Part shown: in pieces, positions 9,431-17,243 of the stretch
Numbering within the stretch: position 1 is the first letter of the stretch
How the letters are laid out: the number at the start of each line of letters is the position of its first letter
NCBI RefSeq assembly: GCF_020524885.1
Contig: NZ_JAIVKJ010000001.1
Span: forward strand, 434,001-498,000
DNA from: Microbulbifer elongatus
GTDB lineage: Bacteria; Pseudomonadota; Gammaproteobacteria; Pseudomonadales; Cellvibrionaceae
Length of the DNA: 64,000 nt
Direction: 5' to 3'
Translations under genes and position numbers: made by a program
Notes under the pieces: generated by a model
Told to the model about the DNA's origin: nothing
The model's database searches: none
Seen by the model: the letters and a program-made list of their open reading frames with translations, nothing else

Positions 9431-10132
9431 TTGAGGTTTTGTGTGCTGTCCGAGAGAAAATCATTTGATCTGGAATTGGTCCCTGATTCCGATTCGCTTT
9501 ACATTTTTTTCGGTGGGATTTCTGCGGGTATATCCATGCCCCCATTTGAATTCTACAATGCTTCGAAGATTCTTACGCATAATAAAGTATTTTTTCGAGA
9601 CTTTCGACAGGCGTGGTACCAATCCGGAATGCCTGGGGTCGGTGAAGACTTGAGATCGGTCGTTTCTTTTATGTCCAAAATGATTGCCGACATATCCCCC
9701 AGTAATGTCTTCTTGATTGGTAATTCTATGGGGGGGTACGCAGCAATGATGTTTTCTGAGCTGCTCGGTACTGGTTCTGTAGTTGCATTCGCGCCTCAGA
9801 CTTTCATCGAGCCTCAGCTTCGAGATTCGCATGGTGATAGTCGATGGTCGGCTCAATTGACTAAAGTTTATCGGAGCGTTTCGGCTAAGGATTTCATTTT
9901 TGATTTGCGCCAATTGATGATGAAAAAAAGCAGGCCTGGAAGAAATGTATCTATATACGTATCATCTGATGATCGGTTGGATATGGCGCATGCTAAGTAT
10001 CTCGATGGCGTTGAGGGAGTGTTCGTCCACACGATATCAGGTGGAGGTCATGATGTTGTGAAGCTGTTGAAGCAGCGAGGTAAATTGCCGGAGATAATGG
10101 CGGGAGAGTTTGGGGGGGTATGTGAAGATTGA
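9431..10132 (+). CDS. alpha/beta-hydrolase fold protein
   Basis: A 233-residue protein with the nucleophile elbow GNSMGG around Ser99, a candidate acid in SSDDRLD near 178-184 and a candidate catalytic His207 in SGGGHDVV, together a full alpha/beta-hydrolase triad. The early FFGGISAG could form the oxyanion hole. The start is uncertain: TTG at 9431, two bases after the preceding stop, or GTG at 9443. In this context it could be a polysaccharide-tailoring esterase or thioesterase; nothing in the sequence fixes the substrate. No signal peptide, so it probably acts in the cytoplasm. Confidence 0.6.
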   Translation: MRFCVLSERKSFDLELVPDSDSLYIFFGGISAGISMPPFEFYNASKILTHNKVFFRDFRQAWYQSGMPGVGEDLRSVVSFMSKMIADISPSNVFLIGNSMGGYAAMMFSELLGTGSVVAFAPQTFIEPQLRDSHGDSRWSAQLTKVYRSVSAKDFIFDLRQLMMKKSRPGRNVSIYVSSDDRLDMAHAKYLDGVEGVFVHTISGGGHDVVKLLKQRGKLPEIMAGEFGGVCED

Positions 10133-10232
10133 GTTTTGTTTCCCTGTGGAGGTTGCTTCGGGGCGAAATATTAACCGGGATTTTGATTGCTCGGCTAGCT
10201 TTGGGTTTTCGACAGGCCTCATCAACGTGTAA
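10122..10232 (+). pseudogene. 36-codon open frame, possible truncated gene start
   Basis: A GTG-started frame (MKIEFCFPVEVASG...) overlaps the end of the hydrolase gene by 11 bases, with a G-run about 5 bases upstream as ribosome-binding site, just as a normal operon gene would start. It ends after 36 codons at TAA, and the next 580 bases are full of stops. It may be the head of a gene whose remainder has decayed, or a short unrelated frame. No family recognised. Confidence 0.3.
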
Positions 10233-10812
10233 TAGACTAATGGTTTAAACTTGGTTTTCTAAGTTTGGTCGAATGTTGGTGTGTGGTTGGACATTCGAAA
10301 ACTTGAAGCTCACTCCGTGTGTTGAGGGCGCTTTAATGTGTTCCATGTTGGTTTTTTAATTTATTTTTGAATCTAGAGATTTCACCATCATTTGCATGTG
10401 GCGCATATGGAGTTCATGGGTGGAGTTGGTCAAATAGCTTTTAGTTTGAATGATTGGATGCTGAAATTTTATCTTGGCCGTATTTTAGTCTGATTTCATG
10501 CGCCTATTTGAGCTTGCTCCGACTTGTGCTCTAGTCTTTGTTTTTAGGTAGAGAAGTTTTGGCACCGTTTTTTTGGTGATGACGAAAATATTCATTTTTT
10601 TGGTTGTGCTCCATTTGTAGTGTTCTTCCGGTTTTAGTTCGTGGCCCGTGGCTATTTGTGGACCTTGCTTAACGGAAATTTTGGAGTTGCGTTTCGGAGA
10701 GGCTCGGAGGTTAACAGATTTTTCTGTGAGTGCTGAAAATTTTTCGGTTGACCTTTGAGTTGATTGTTTTGCAGGTTTTTCGGGATCGGCAAGTTTTGAT
10801 GCTGCCCGATCT
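10233..10812. other. 580-bp non-coding, T/G-rich stretch inside the capsule locus
   Basis: No convincing coding frame on either strand; the longest local frames are under 40 codons. The + strand is unusually rich in T and G with several T-runs (for example near 10360 and 10567), similar in composition to the flanking genes' third positions. This is most simply a decayed gene or a long leader for the following sulfotransferase-like gene. No tRNA-like or strong hairpin structure was recognised. Confidence 0.5.
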
Positions 10813-12252
10813 GTGAAGGTTTATTTGTTGCGCGCTGTTGTGAGGTTAATTGAGTTGAGCGGTTCTGTTTTTAGATTCATGAGGTTGCTGAGGAAGCCGA
10901 AGCAAATACGTAAGAGTGCTGAGCCCAAGAGTGATCAGGTTTATGACGTGTTATTGCACATTGGCGCACCTAAAGCAGGGTCATCCGCAATTCAAAAGTT
11001 TTGCTTGGGGAATCGCGAAGAATTGGCGGGCGCTGGTTTTTATTATCCCGAGCATTCCCTTGACCCGAATGGAGTTTCCGGTGGTCATGTGCGGCTTGGC
11101 GTAGCCTTGCTTCAAGGTGCTGTCGAGGAGGCTCGTGACTTGGTTTCAGAATGGTTGGACGAGGCATCTCGGAGAAATCTCTGCTTGTTGTTGTCTGGTG
11201 AGTCTTTTTTTGGTAAGCCTGAATTGTTGCGGGAATTGTTCAGTGACCTGAAGGTGAGGGTGGTTGCTTACTTCCGATCTCCAGTTGAGGCTGTAATTTC
11301 GAATTACTGTCAGGTGATTAAAAGGCATAATGCAATTTCGACTCTTGAGGAATACGTTGAGCAACAGTTAGGTACGCAGCTTCACGGTGTTTCCGGTGAA
11401 ATTTTTAGACGGTGGATTAGTTGCTTTGGCTCGGATAATTTAACGGTTTTTCCTTATAGCAAGAAGGCCTTTTTGGGAAGGAAGATAGAACTCGACTTCC
11501 TTAGATTAATAGGAGTCCCCGAAGATATATTTCCAAGTTTTCGCCTTGAAGAGCGCCGGATTAATTCTAGTTACGTAGGCTCTGCACTTGAGATGAAAAG
11601 GTTGCTGAATTACGTTTTGCCAAAGGAGCATCATGATCTGGCGCATAAGATAGACTGGGCCCTTCAGAAATATTCTGATGATTCTCTAAGTGAAGAAGGT
11701 TGTGGTTTTACGTTGTCTGAATCTCAGTTTGACGCACTTCTGGATAAGTTTCGAGGGACAAATAGCTACATGAAAGAAAGCGTCTTAGAATTTTGCCCGG
11801 AGGGCTTTTTTGAATCACGTTGTGGTATTAGTGTTCAATCAGAGTCTTCGTATTCCAATCCACTTGAGGCCTTGGTCTCTGTCGCGAGTTATGTGCTTGG
11901 ACACGAAGAGTTTTCGGCAAGGTTGAGGCCTCTGGTGGCGGCGGAGGTCTCGAGAGTAAATTATAGTAGTTACTCGTTGTATAAGTTAGCTGACCTGCTG
12001 GGTGTTCCGTTTTCCGTGCCCAAGATAGGCGCAGGGAGCCTGACTCGTCGGCAGGTGAGTATTTGTATTTCGGATGATTCTGGAAAGGCCGATATCCTTC
12101 GTGAGTTGGCTTTGTTTTCTGAGCGTATAGGACGGATCGATGATGCGCGACAGTTTATTGATGTTGCCCGTCGATTGCGGCCTGCCGGCAAAGGTATAGC
12201 CAAAATTCACGATCGGGTTTTTTCAATTTGCGATCAGTATTCCGTAAATTGA
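10813..12252 (+). CDS. sulfotransferase-like protein with long C-terminal extension
   Basis: A 479-residue protein. After a basic N-terminus, the P-loop LLHIGAPKAGSSAIQ spans residues 47-61, closely matching the loop of the gene at 6829. VRVVAYFRSPVEAVISNY (about 148-165) resembles the 3'-phosphate-binding RxPxxxxxS segment. The C-terminal 70 residues (DILRELALFSERIGRIDDAR) look like a TPR-type helical hairpin. The GTG at 10813 is the first reasonable start after an in-frame stop at 10756. Likely a third PAPS-dependent tailoring enzyme of the polysaccharide; acceptor unknown. It is longer than the usual 250-350 residues, the extra part being the helical tail. Confidence 0.68.
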   Translation: MKVYLLRAVVRLIELSGSVFRFMRLLRKPKQIRKSAEPKSDQVYDVLLHIGAPKAGSSAIQKFCLGNREELAGAGFYYPEHSLDPNGVSGGHVRLGVALLQGAVEEARDLVSEWLDEASRRNLCLLLSGESFFGKPELLRELFSDLKVRVVAYFRSPVEAVISNYCQVIKRHNAISTLEEYVEQQLGTQLHGVSGEIFRRWISCFGSDNLTVFPYSKKAFLGRKIELDFLRLIGVPEDIFPSFRLEERRINSSYVGSALEMKRLLNYVLPKEHHDLAHKIDWALQKYSDDSLSEEGCGFTLSESQFDALLDKFRGTNSYMKESVLEFCPEGFFESRCGISVQSESSYSNPLEALVSVASYVLGHEEFSARLRPLVAAEVSRVNYSSYSLYKLADLLGVPFSVPKIGAGSLTRRQVSICISDDSGKADILRELALFSERIGRIDDARQFIDVARRLRPAGKGIAKIHDRVFSICDQYSVN

Positions 12253-12335
12253 ATTTTATTTCGTGTTTCGTACTCCGTTATCGTACTCGTTTCAAAGCGT
12301 TGAGTTTTTTTGTTGTTCGTTAAAGAATTAGCTTT

Positions 12336-14615
12336 ATGTTGTTTGGGTTTTTGAGGAATTTGTTTCGAGCCCGATTTTTGAATCGGCTGCACCCTAGCGG
12401 TGGCATTGAAGCCCTGCTGCCTGCTGCTCGAGAGATGCTGGGTAAGGATGGTAATTCTAGTTTTCACTGGGAAGCTAAAGGTGAAGAAGCCCAATTTTGT
12501 GTGATTGGTAGTCAGTTGTTGGCAGGTTGGTACATGCTCGAGCTTGAATTAGAGCATGATCAGGGAGTTTGTGATTCTAATATTTCCTTCGATTTTGGTG
12601 GTAACTTAGGATCGTCTAAGACTGTACTTGTTCCTGTGAAATCTGGGAGGGTCGCAAAGCGCCTCGTGTTTTTACCTCGCAAGGTCGTGGCGACTCGATT
12701 TTCGCCAATGCAGTCTGTGGGGCAATTCACCGTGTCGCATTTTGATTTGATTCGCCTAGCTCCTTGGTTTGCCTATGATCGTTTGGCGCAGCGTCTCGTA
12801 AATATGAGTCGTCACTACCGAGGCCGACACAAAACAGAAGTTGTAAATTTGATTCGCAGTAGTGCAAGAGATGAAACGCAACAATGGCGCTTGCTGCTGG
12901 CGCATTATGATGACACCTTTGTCCGGTTAAGAAGTGGCCGGGACTATCTTGACTGGATCGAGAACGTAGAGCGGTTACAGCGGAATGTGCTGCAGTGCGA
13001 GTCAATTCCCGCAGGGCCACTGATTTCGTTGTTATTGCCTACCTTCAATTCAGATGTAAGCTATCTCCGTGATTGTATTGAATCTGTAATTCGACAATCA
13101 TATCGTCGGTGGGAGCTTTGTATCGCGGACGACTGCTCTTCCGACCCTGAGGTATTTAGTTGCCTGAGGTCGTATGTAGAGAAGGATAACCGTATTCGGC
13201 TCGTAGAGCGGATAGAGAATGGTCATATTTCGGCGGCCAGTAACAGCGCTCTTGAGTTAGCCAGTGGTGAGTACGTTGCTCTTTTGGATCATGACGATCT
13301 TCTGGCACCTTTCGCATTGCACTGTGTCGTCAGTGAAATATTAGTAAATCCTGGCGCGCAGTTGTTGTACAGTGATGAAGACAAGGTCAGTGAAAGTGGG
13401 GAGCGTTTCGAGCCTCATTTCAAGCCTGCTTGGAATCCTGACCTACTCTTGTCACAAAACTATATCTGTCATCTGGCCGTTTTTAGTACGTCACTTGTTC
13501 GTCGTGTTGGAGGTTTTCGTTTAGGATTTGAGGGTAGTCAGGACCACGATCTTTTGCTCCGGTGTTTTCCTTATCTGGATTCTAGGAACGTTGTTCACAT
13601 ACCGAGAATTTTATATCACTGGCGGTCTTGCAACGGATCCACGGCGCAGTCGGTAGAAGCCAAGTCATACACGGGAGCGGCAGGTTTGGCTGGCTTAAGG
13701 GACCTAGTTAAGTCGAGTATTCCTGGTGCTAAGGCTGAAATGGGGCGATTGCCCAACACCTACAGGATACGTTACCCGATCCCGGTGCCAGAACCTCTTG
13801 TTAGTTTGTTGATTCCGACACGTGATGGCTACGAGATACTCAAGCCCTGTTTGGATGCAATTCTCGAGCGCACCAGCTACCCTAATTTCGAGGTCCTGAT
13901 CTTGGACAACCAGTCCACTTGTCTTAAAACCCTCGAGTATCTAGAACGCATGAGCGCCGATCCTCGCGTGAGCGTGCATCGCTGGAACCACTCATTCAAT
14001 TACTCGGCCATCAATAACTTTGGTGCTACAAAGGCCCGGGGCGAATTATTGGCTCTGGTCAACAATGATATAGAGCCAATCAATACCGAATGGCTATCAG
14101 AAATGGTTTCTCACGCTTGCCGTCCGGAGATCGGTTGTGTTGGTGCCAAGTTGTATTACCCCAATGACACAATCCAACACGGGGGCGTAATCCTAGGTAT
14201 TGGTGGTGTTGCTGGGCACGCTCATAAGTACTTCGGACGAAATGATTTTGGATACTTTTCGCGGTTAAATTTGGTGCAGAATTTGTCAGCGGTGACAGGT
14301 GCATGCTTAGTGATACGAAAGGCGGTGTTCGACCAAGTTGGAGGATTGGAATCTGAAAACTTGGCCATCGCGTTCAATGACGTCGATCTTTGTATGCGAG
14401 TTCGCGAGGTTGGCTTCCGAAACCTTTGGACCCCCTTTGCTGAACTCTACCACCATGAGTCTGTCTCTCGAGGTGCTGATGACACGTTGACTAAGCGACT
14501 GCGTGCTCAGAAAGAGGCTGAGTATATGCGCAAGCAGTGGGGGCCAAAGCTCGATTCTGATCCTGCTTATAATCCGAACCTTACGCTAATTCATGAAGAC
14601 TTCTCCTTAGCATGA
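12336..14615 (+). CDS. glycosyltransferase with two GT2 domains
   Basis: A 759-residue protein. An N-terminal region of about 220 residues without a clear domain (beta-rich, with LFGFLRNLFRARF at the start) precedes a first GT2 domain (about 228-470, PLISLLLPTFNSD, then DHDD near 319 as metal-binding DxD, and HWR near 430). A second GT2 domain (about 487-750) has LVSLLIPTRDG, NNDIEP near 576 and FNDVDLCMRVREVG near 681. This double-GT2 layout is typical of O-antigen/rhamnan-type transferases acting on nucleotide sugars at the cytoplasmic membrane face. The gene lies 83 bp after the sulfotransferase and is the last of the AT-rich genes. Confidence 0.85.
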   Translation: MLFGFLRNLFRARFLNRLHPSGGIEALLPAAREMLGKDGNSSFHWEAKGEEAQFCVIGSQLLAGWYMLELELEHDQGVCDSNISFDFGGNLGSSKTVLVPVKSGRVAKRLVFLPRKVVATRFSPMQSVGQFTVSHFDLIRLAPWFAYDRLAQRLVNMSRHYRGRHKTEVVNLIRSSARDETQQWRLLLAHYDDTFVRLRSGRDYLDWIENVERLQRNVLQCESIPAGPLISLLLPTFNSDVSYLRDCIESVIRQSYRRWELCIADDCSSDPEVFSCLRSYVEKDNRIRLVERIENGHISAASNSALELASGEYVALLDHDDLLAPFALHCVVSEILVNPGAQLLYSDEDKVSESGERFEPHFKPAWNPDLLLSQNYICHLAVFSTSLVRRVGGFRLGFEGSQDHDLLLRCFPYLDSRNVVHIPRILYHWRSCNGSTAQSVEAKSYTGAAGLAGLRDLVKSSIPGAKAEMGRLPNTYRIRYPIPVPEPLVSLLIPTRDGYEILKPCLDAILERTSYPNFEVLILDNQSTCLKTLEYLERMSADPRVSVHRWNHSFNYSAINNFGATKARGELLALVNNDIEPINTEWLSEMVSHACRPEIGCVGAKLYYPNDTIQHGGVILGIGGVAGHAHKYFGRNDFGYFSRLNLVQNLSAVTGACLVIRKAVFDQVGGLESENLAIAFNDVDLCMRVREVGFRNLWTPFAELYHHESVSRGADDTLTKRLRAQKEAEYMRKQWGPKLDSDPAYNPNLTLIHEDFSLA

Positions 14616-14658
14616 TGCACTTTCACATGAATCTCGAGGCAGCGATTGTTGCAAAGTT

Positions 14659-16392
14659 ATGACGCTTAGCCAGTTTTCGGTCGCCGGCATTTTCTTTTCG
14701 ATCATAGCCTTTCTGATCTTTACCCGTACCCGGCCGTCTCTGGTTTTCGCGTCGGGTGCAGCTGTTTGTTTTGTAGCGGGACTGGTTCCTGCTGAAGCAG
14801 TGTTGCAGAAAGCAGTAAACCCGGGCCTCGTTACACTGATTGCCCTGATGCTTTTATCCGTCGGCCTGGAAAAAGCAAGTTGGCTGAGGTTAGTGTCCGA
14901 TCGCCTCATAAACGGTTCTCTGAACGGTAGCCTGATGCGGCTCACGGCGGCAACGGCTCTTAGCTCGGCCTTTCTGAACAATACGGCGGTGGTTGCTGCG
15001 CTGGCTTCTGGTGTTAAAAAGCAGCGCCGCTACCCTGCGGGAAAGCTGCTGATTCCCCTCTCCTATGCCGCCATTCTCGGGGGCACGCTCACCTTAATCG
15101 GTACCTCCACCAACCTCATTGTGAACAGCTTCGTGCTGGATCGCGGCGAGCCGGGGCTGGACTTCTTTGTCTTTCTGCCGGTAGGGCTGGCGGTATTGGC
15201 AGTGGGTCTGGTGGTACTGTTGCTGTGCAATCGCCTGCTGCCCGAAGGCCGCGGTGTACAGGAGGCGATCACCGAATACCTGCTGGAGGCCGAGGTGGAG
15301 GAGGACTCTCCGCTCGATAGTAAAACCGTAGAGCAGAACGGGCTGCGGCAGCTGGAGACACTGTACCTAGTGGAGATCGTACGCGGCCGGCGCACCATCA
15401 GTCCGGTGGCGCCGACGGAGATCGTCAAATCCGGCGACAAGCTGATTTTCAGTGGCGATGTGCGGGATATTGGCCGTTTGCAGGATATTCCCGGTTTGCA
15501 CCAGTTTGCGCTGGAAGACGAGCGGCTCGAGCTGGATATGATTGAGGTGGTACTAACCCCGAGTTCCAGCATTGTTGGGGAGACCCTGAAAAGCTGCCAG
15601 TTCCGTACCCGCTTTGATGCGGCTGTTGTAGCCATGCGTCGCGGTGGTGACCGTCTGTCGGGCAAGCTGGGAGAAAAACGATTGCAGGCCGGGGATGCCC
15701 TTTTGCTGGCGGTGGGACCGGACTTCAAGCATCACCGCAATATCGACAAGAATTTTTATGTGGTCAGCGGCAACGCGGTACAGCGCGAGCTCTCCCGCCG
15801 TGACAGCTGGCTGCTGGGCCTCGGGTTCATCGGCATGGTGGCCGGTGCCGCCATGGGGTATTTTTCCCTGTTGAAGGGGTTGGTGCTGTTATTGGGTGGG
15901 ATGATCGCGCTGGGTATTGTCAGCACCACCGAGTTACAGCGCCGCTTCCCGTTCCAGATCTGGCTGATTATCGCCAGCGCCCTGGTACTGGCTGAGGCTT
16001 TTTCCGGGAGCGGTTTGGCAACCGCGCTAGCGGAAGGATTACGCGGGTTGGTGCAGGGGGGCGGCCCTTACCTTGCACTGGTCGGGGTGTTCTTTTTAAC
16101 CCTGGCGCTCACCGAGCTGATGACCAACAATGCCGCCGCGGCATTGGCGTTTCCCCTGGCCTGGAGCCTGGCGGAGAGCTTCGGCGTAAGCTGGATGCCG
16201 TTCGTGATGGCGGTGGCCTATGGGGCCAGCGCCAGCTTCCTCACCCCATTTGGCTACCAGACTAACCTGATGGTGCAGAACCTGGGTGGATACCACCTGC
16301 GGGATTTCGTGCGCGCCGGGCTTCCGTTGACGTTCGCCTACTCAATCACTGTTTTGATAATGTTGCCGCTGGTCTTCCCGTTTTCTGCCTAA
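14659..16392 (+). CDS. SLC13/DASS-family permease with two RCK_C domains (candidate sulfate transporter)
   Basis: A 577-residue inner-membrane protein of the divalent anion:sodium symporter superfamily. N-terminal spans are followed by SFLNNTAVVA and GTSTNLIVNS (about 148-157), the repeat-1 SNT-type signature. Two soluble TrkA-C/RCK_C domains follow (about 228-285 and 291-370, for example VKSGDKLIFSGDV and LQAGDALLLAVG). A second membrane half has MTNNAAAALAFP (about 489) and LTPFGYQTNLMV (about 528). This arrangement is shared with SAC1/SLT-like sulfate transporters of algae and cyanobacteria. Position beside sulfotransferase genes suggests sulfate import for PAPS, but substrate is inferred. 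Base composition returns to GC-rich here. Its stop is only 10 bp from the convergent antitoxin gene. Confidence 0.8.
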   Translation: MTLSQFSVAGIFFSIIAFLIFTRTRPSLVFASGAAVCFVAGLVPAEAVLQKAVNPGLVTLIALMLLSVGLEKASWLRLVSDRLINGSLNGSLMRLTAATALSSAFLNNTAVVAALASGVKKQRRYPAGKLLIPLSYAAILGGTLTLIGTSTNLIVNSFVLDRGEPGLDFFVFLPVGLAVLAVGLVVLLLCNRLLPEGRGVQEAITEYLLEAEVEEDSPLDSKTVEQNGLRQLETLYLVEIVRGRRTISPVAPTEIVKSGDKLIFSGDVRDIGRLQDIPGLHQFALEDERLELDMIEVVLTPSSSIVGETLKSCQFRTRFDAAVVAMRRGGDRLSGKLGEKRLQAGDALLLAVGPDFKHHRNIDKNFYVVSGNAVQRELSRRDSWLLGLGFIGMVAGAAMGYFSLLKGLVLLLGGMIALGIVSTTELQRRFPFQIWLIIASALVLAEAFSGSGLATALAEGLRGLVQGGGPYLALVGVFFLTLALTELMTNNAAAALAFPLAWSLAESFGVSWMPFVMAVAYGASASFLTPFGYQTNLMVQNLGGYHLRDFVRAGLPLTFAYSITVLIMLPLVFPFSA

Positions 16393-16402
16393 GCGCCTTG
16401 CA

Positions 16403-16711
16403 TCAGGCTGCCTTGTGGGGGGCTGTGTCGGTTTCAACTCTTAACTTCAGTCCTAGGGCGTGAATTACTTTAGTAAAACTGGACAGCTTTGGGTTTCCGC
16501 TTGCTGACAGCATTTTGTACATACTTTCACGGCCCAGATGGGAGCGGTTTGCCAGGCCGGTAATACCATCTTCCTGTGCTTCCGCAATATTACGTAACGC
16601 CATCAGGATCTCGGCCGCATTCCCTTCTTCCAGCGCTTCGCTCAGGTATTCTGCCGCGACTTCAGGGTTGCGCAGGTGCTCATTGTGTGTCGCTCTGACA
16701 TTACGCGCCAT
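16403..16711 (-). CDS. antitoxin of a RelE/HigB-type addiction module
   Basis: A 102-residue protein beginning MARNVRATHNEHLRNP, with an HTH-Xre-like core (ILMALRNIAEAQEDGITGLANRSHLGRESMYKMLS) matching the 'addiction module antidote protein' family (HigA-2-like). It would bind the toxin and repress the operon. The frame is open further upstream, but this ATG places the start 11 bases inside the toxin gene's end, the usual overlap for such pairs. Order is toxin first, antitoxin second, as in higBA. Family assignment is firm; activity untested. Confidence 0.85.
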   Translation of the reverse strand: MARNVRATHNEHLRNPEVAAEYLSEALEEGNAAEILMALRNIAEAQEDGITGLANRSHLGRESMYKMLSASGNPKLSSFTKVIHALGLKLRVETDTAPHKAA

Positions 16712-17036
16712 CCGGGTGCCTCCGCTTGTGTTCTTGCCAGTAGATTTTTGCCTGCTGGATATCACTTGATTGCGTGGACTTGTCGCCACCACAGAGCAGC
16801 AGGTAGATCTGCTGCCCTTCCTTGCCATAATACACACGATAGCCAGGGCCATAGTGGATTCTCAGCTCGCTGAGTCCGGCGCCGATCGGTTGAGAATCAC
16901 CGAACAATCCCAACTCCATACGATCGACCTGCATGATGACCTTCGCTTTCGCTTTTGGGTCACGCAACTCCCTTAGCCAGTCGGCATAAGGGCTCTTACC
17001 GTGTTCGTCGGTGTATTCATTGATCGTGTTTGTCAT
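16701..17036 (-). CDS. RelE/ParE-superfamily toxin (HigB-like killer protein)
   Basis: A 111-residue protein (EYTDEHGKSPYADWLRELRD, then RMELGLFGDSQPIGAGLSELRIHYGPGYRVYYGKEGQQIYLLLCGGDK) of the addiction-module killer family; relatives are ribosome-dependent mRNA interferases. ATG at 17036 is preferred over GTG at 17042 because a GG-rich ribosome-binding site (TTAGG) lies 5 bases before it. A palindrome upstream (17055-17070) is a likely autoregulatory operator. The pair interrupts the capsule locus on the opposite strand and may have arrived separately. Confidence 0.85.
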   Translation of the reverse strand: MTNTINEYTDEHGKSPYADWLRELRDPKAKAKVIMQVDRMELGLFGDSQPIGAGLSELRIHYGPGYRVYYGKEGQQIYLLLCGGDKSTQSSDIQQAKIYWQEHKRRHPDGA

Positions 17037-17051
17037 GTCCACCTAACCTGA

Positions 17052-17079
17052 AGTGTATCCTGAAGGATACTAATTGCAA
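17052..17079 (-). promoter_or_regulatory. candidate toxin-antitoxin promoter with operator palindrome
   Basis: Read on the minus strand: TTGCAA (-35 like, 17079-17074), a 16-bp spacer, then TACACT (-10 like, 17057-17052). Embedded is a perfect 6-bp inverted repeat GTATCC-N4-GGATAC at 17055-17070. An operator overlapping the -10 is what an autoregulated type II module would have. Seen in sequence; binding is inferred. Confidence 0.5.
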
Positions 17080-17243
17080 GTATTTTCTTGGCTGGCCCGC
17101 TATAAAGCACGGGTGACTGATTGGTCCCACTTTGCCAGCGTATTCCAGGTGTGAAGGTGTGGTCAGTGGCATTTCTTCTTCTGCCACCTCCTGATCAGAA
17201 TTTGCGCGGTGCGATTGAGTGCGATCTTCCACGTCGGGTGGTA

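Noticed and set aside
10556-10572. TGGCAC with downstream T-run, resembling a sigma54 promoter
   Set aside because: The -12 element is TTTT rather than TTGC, in a T-rich background where such matches are expected by chance.
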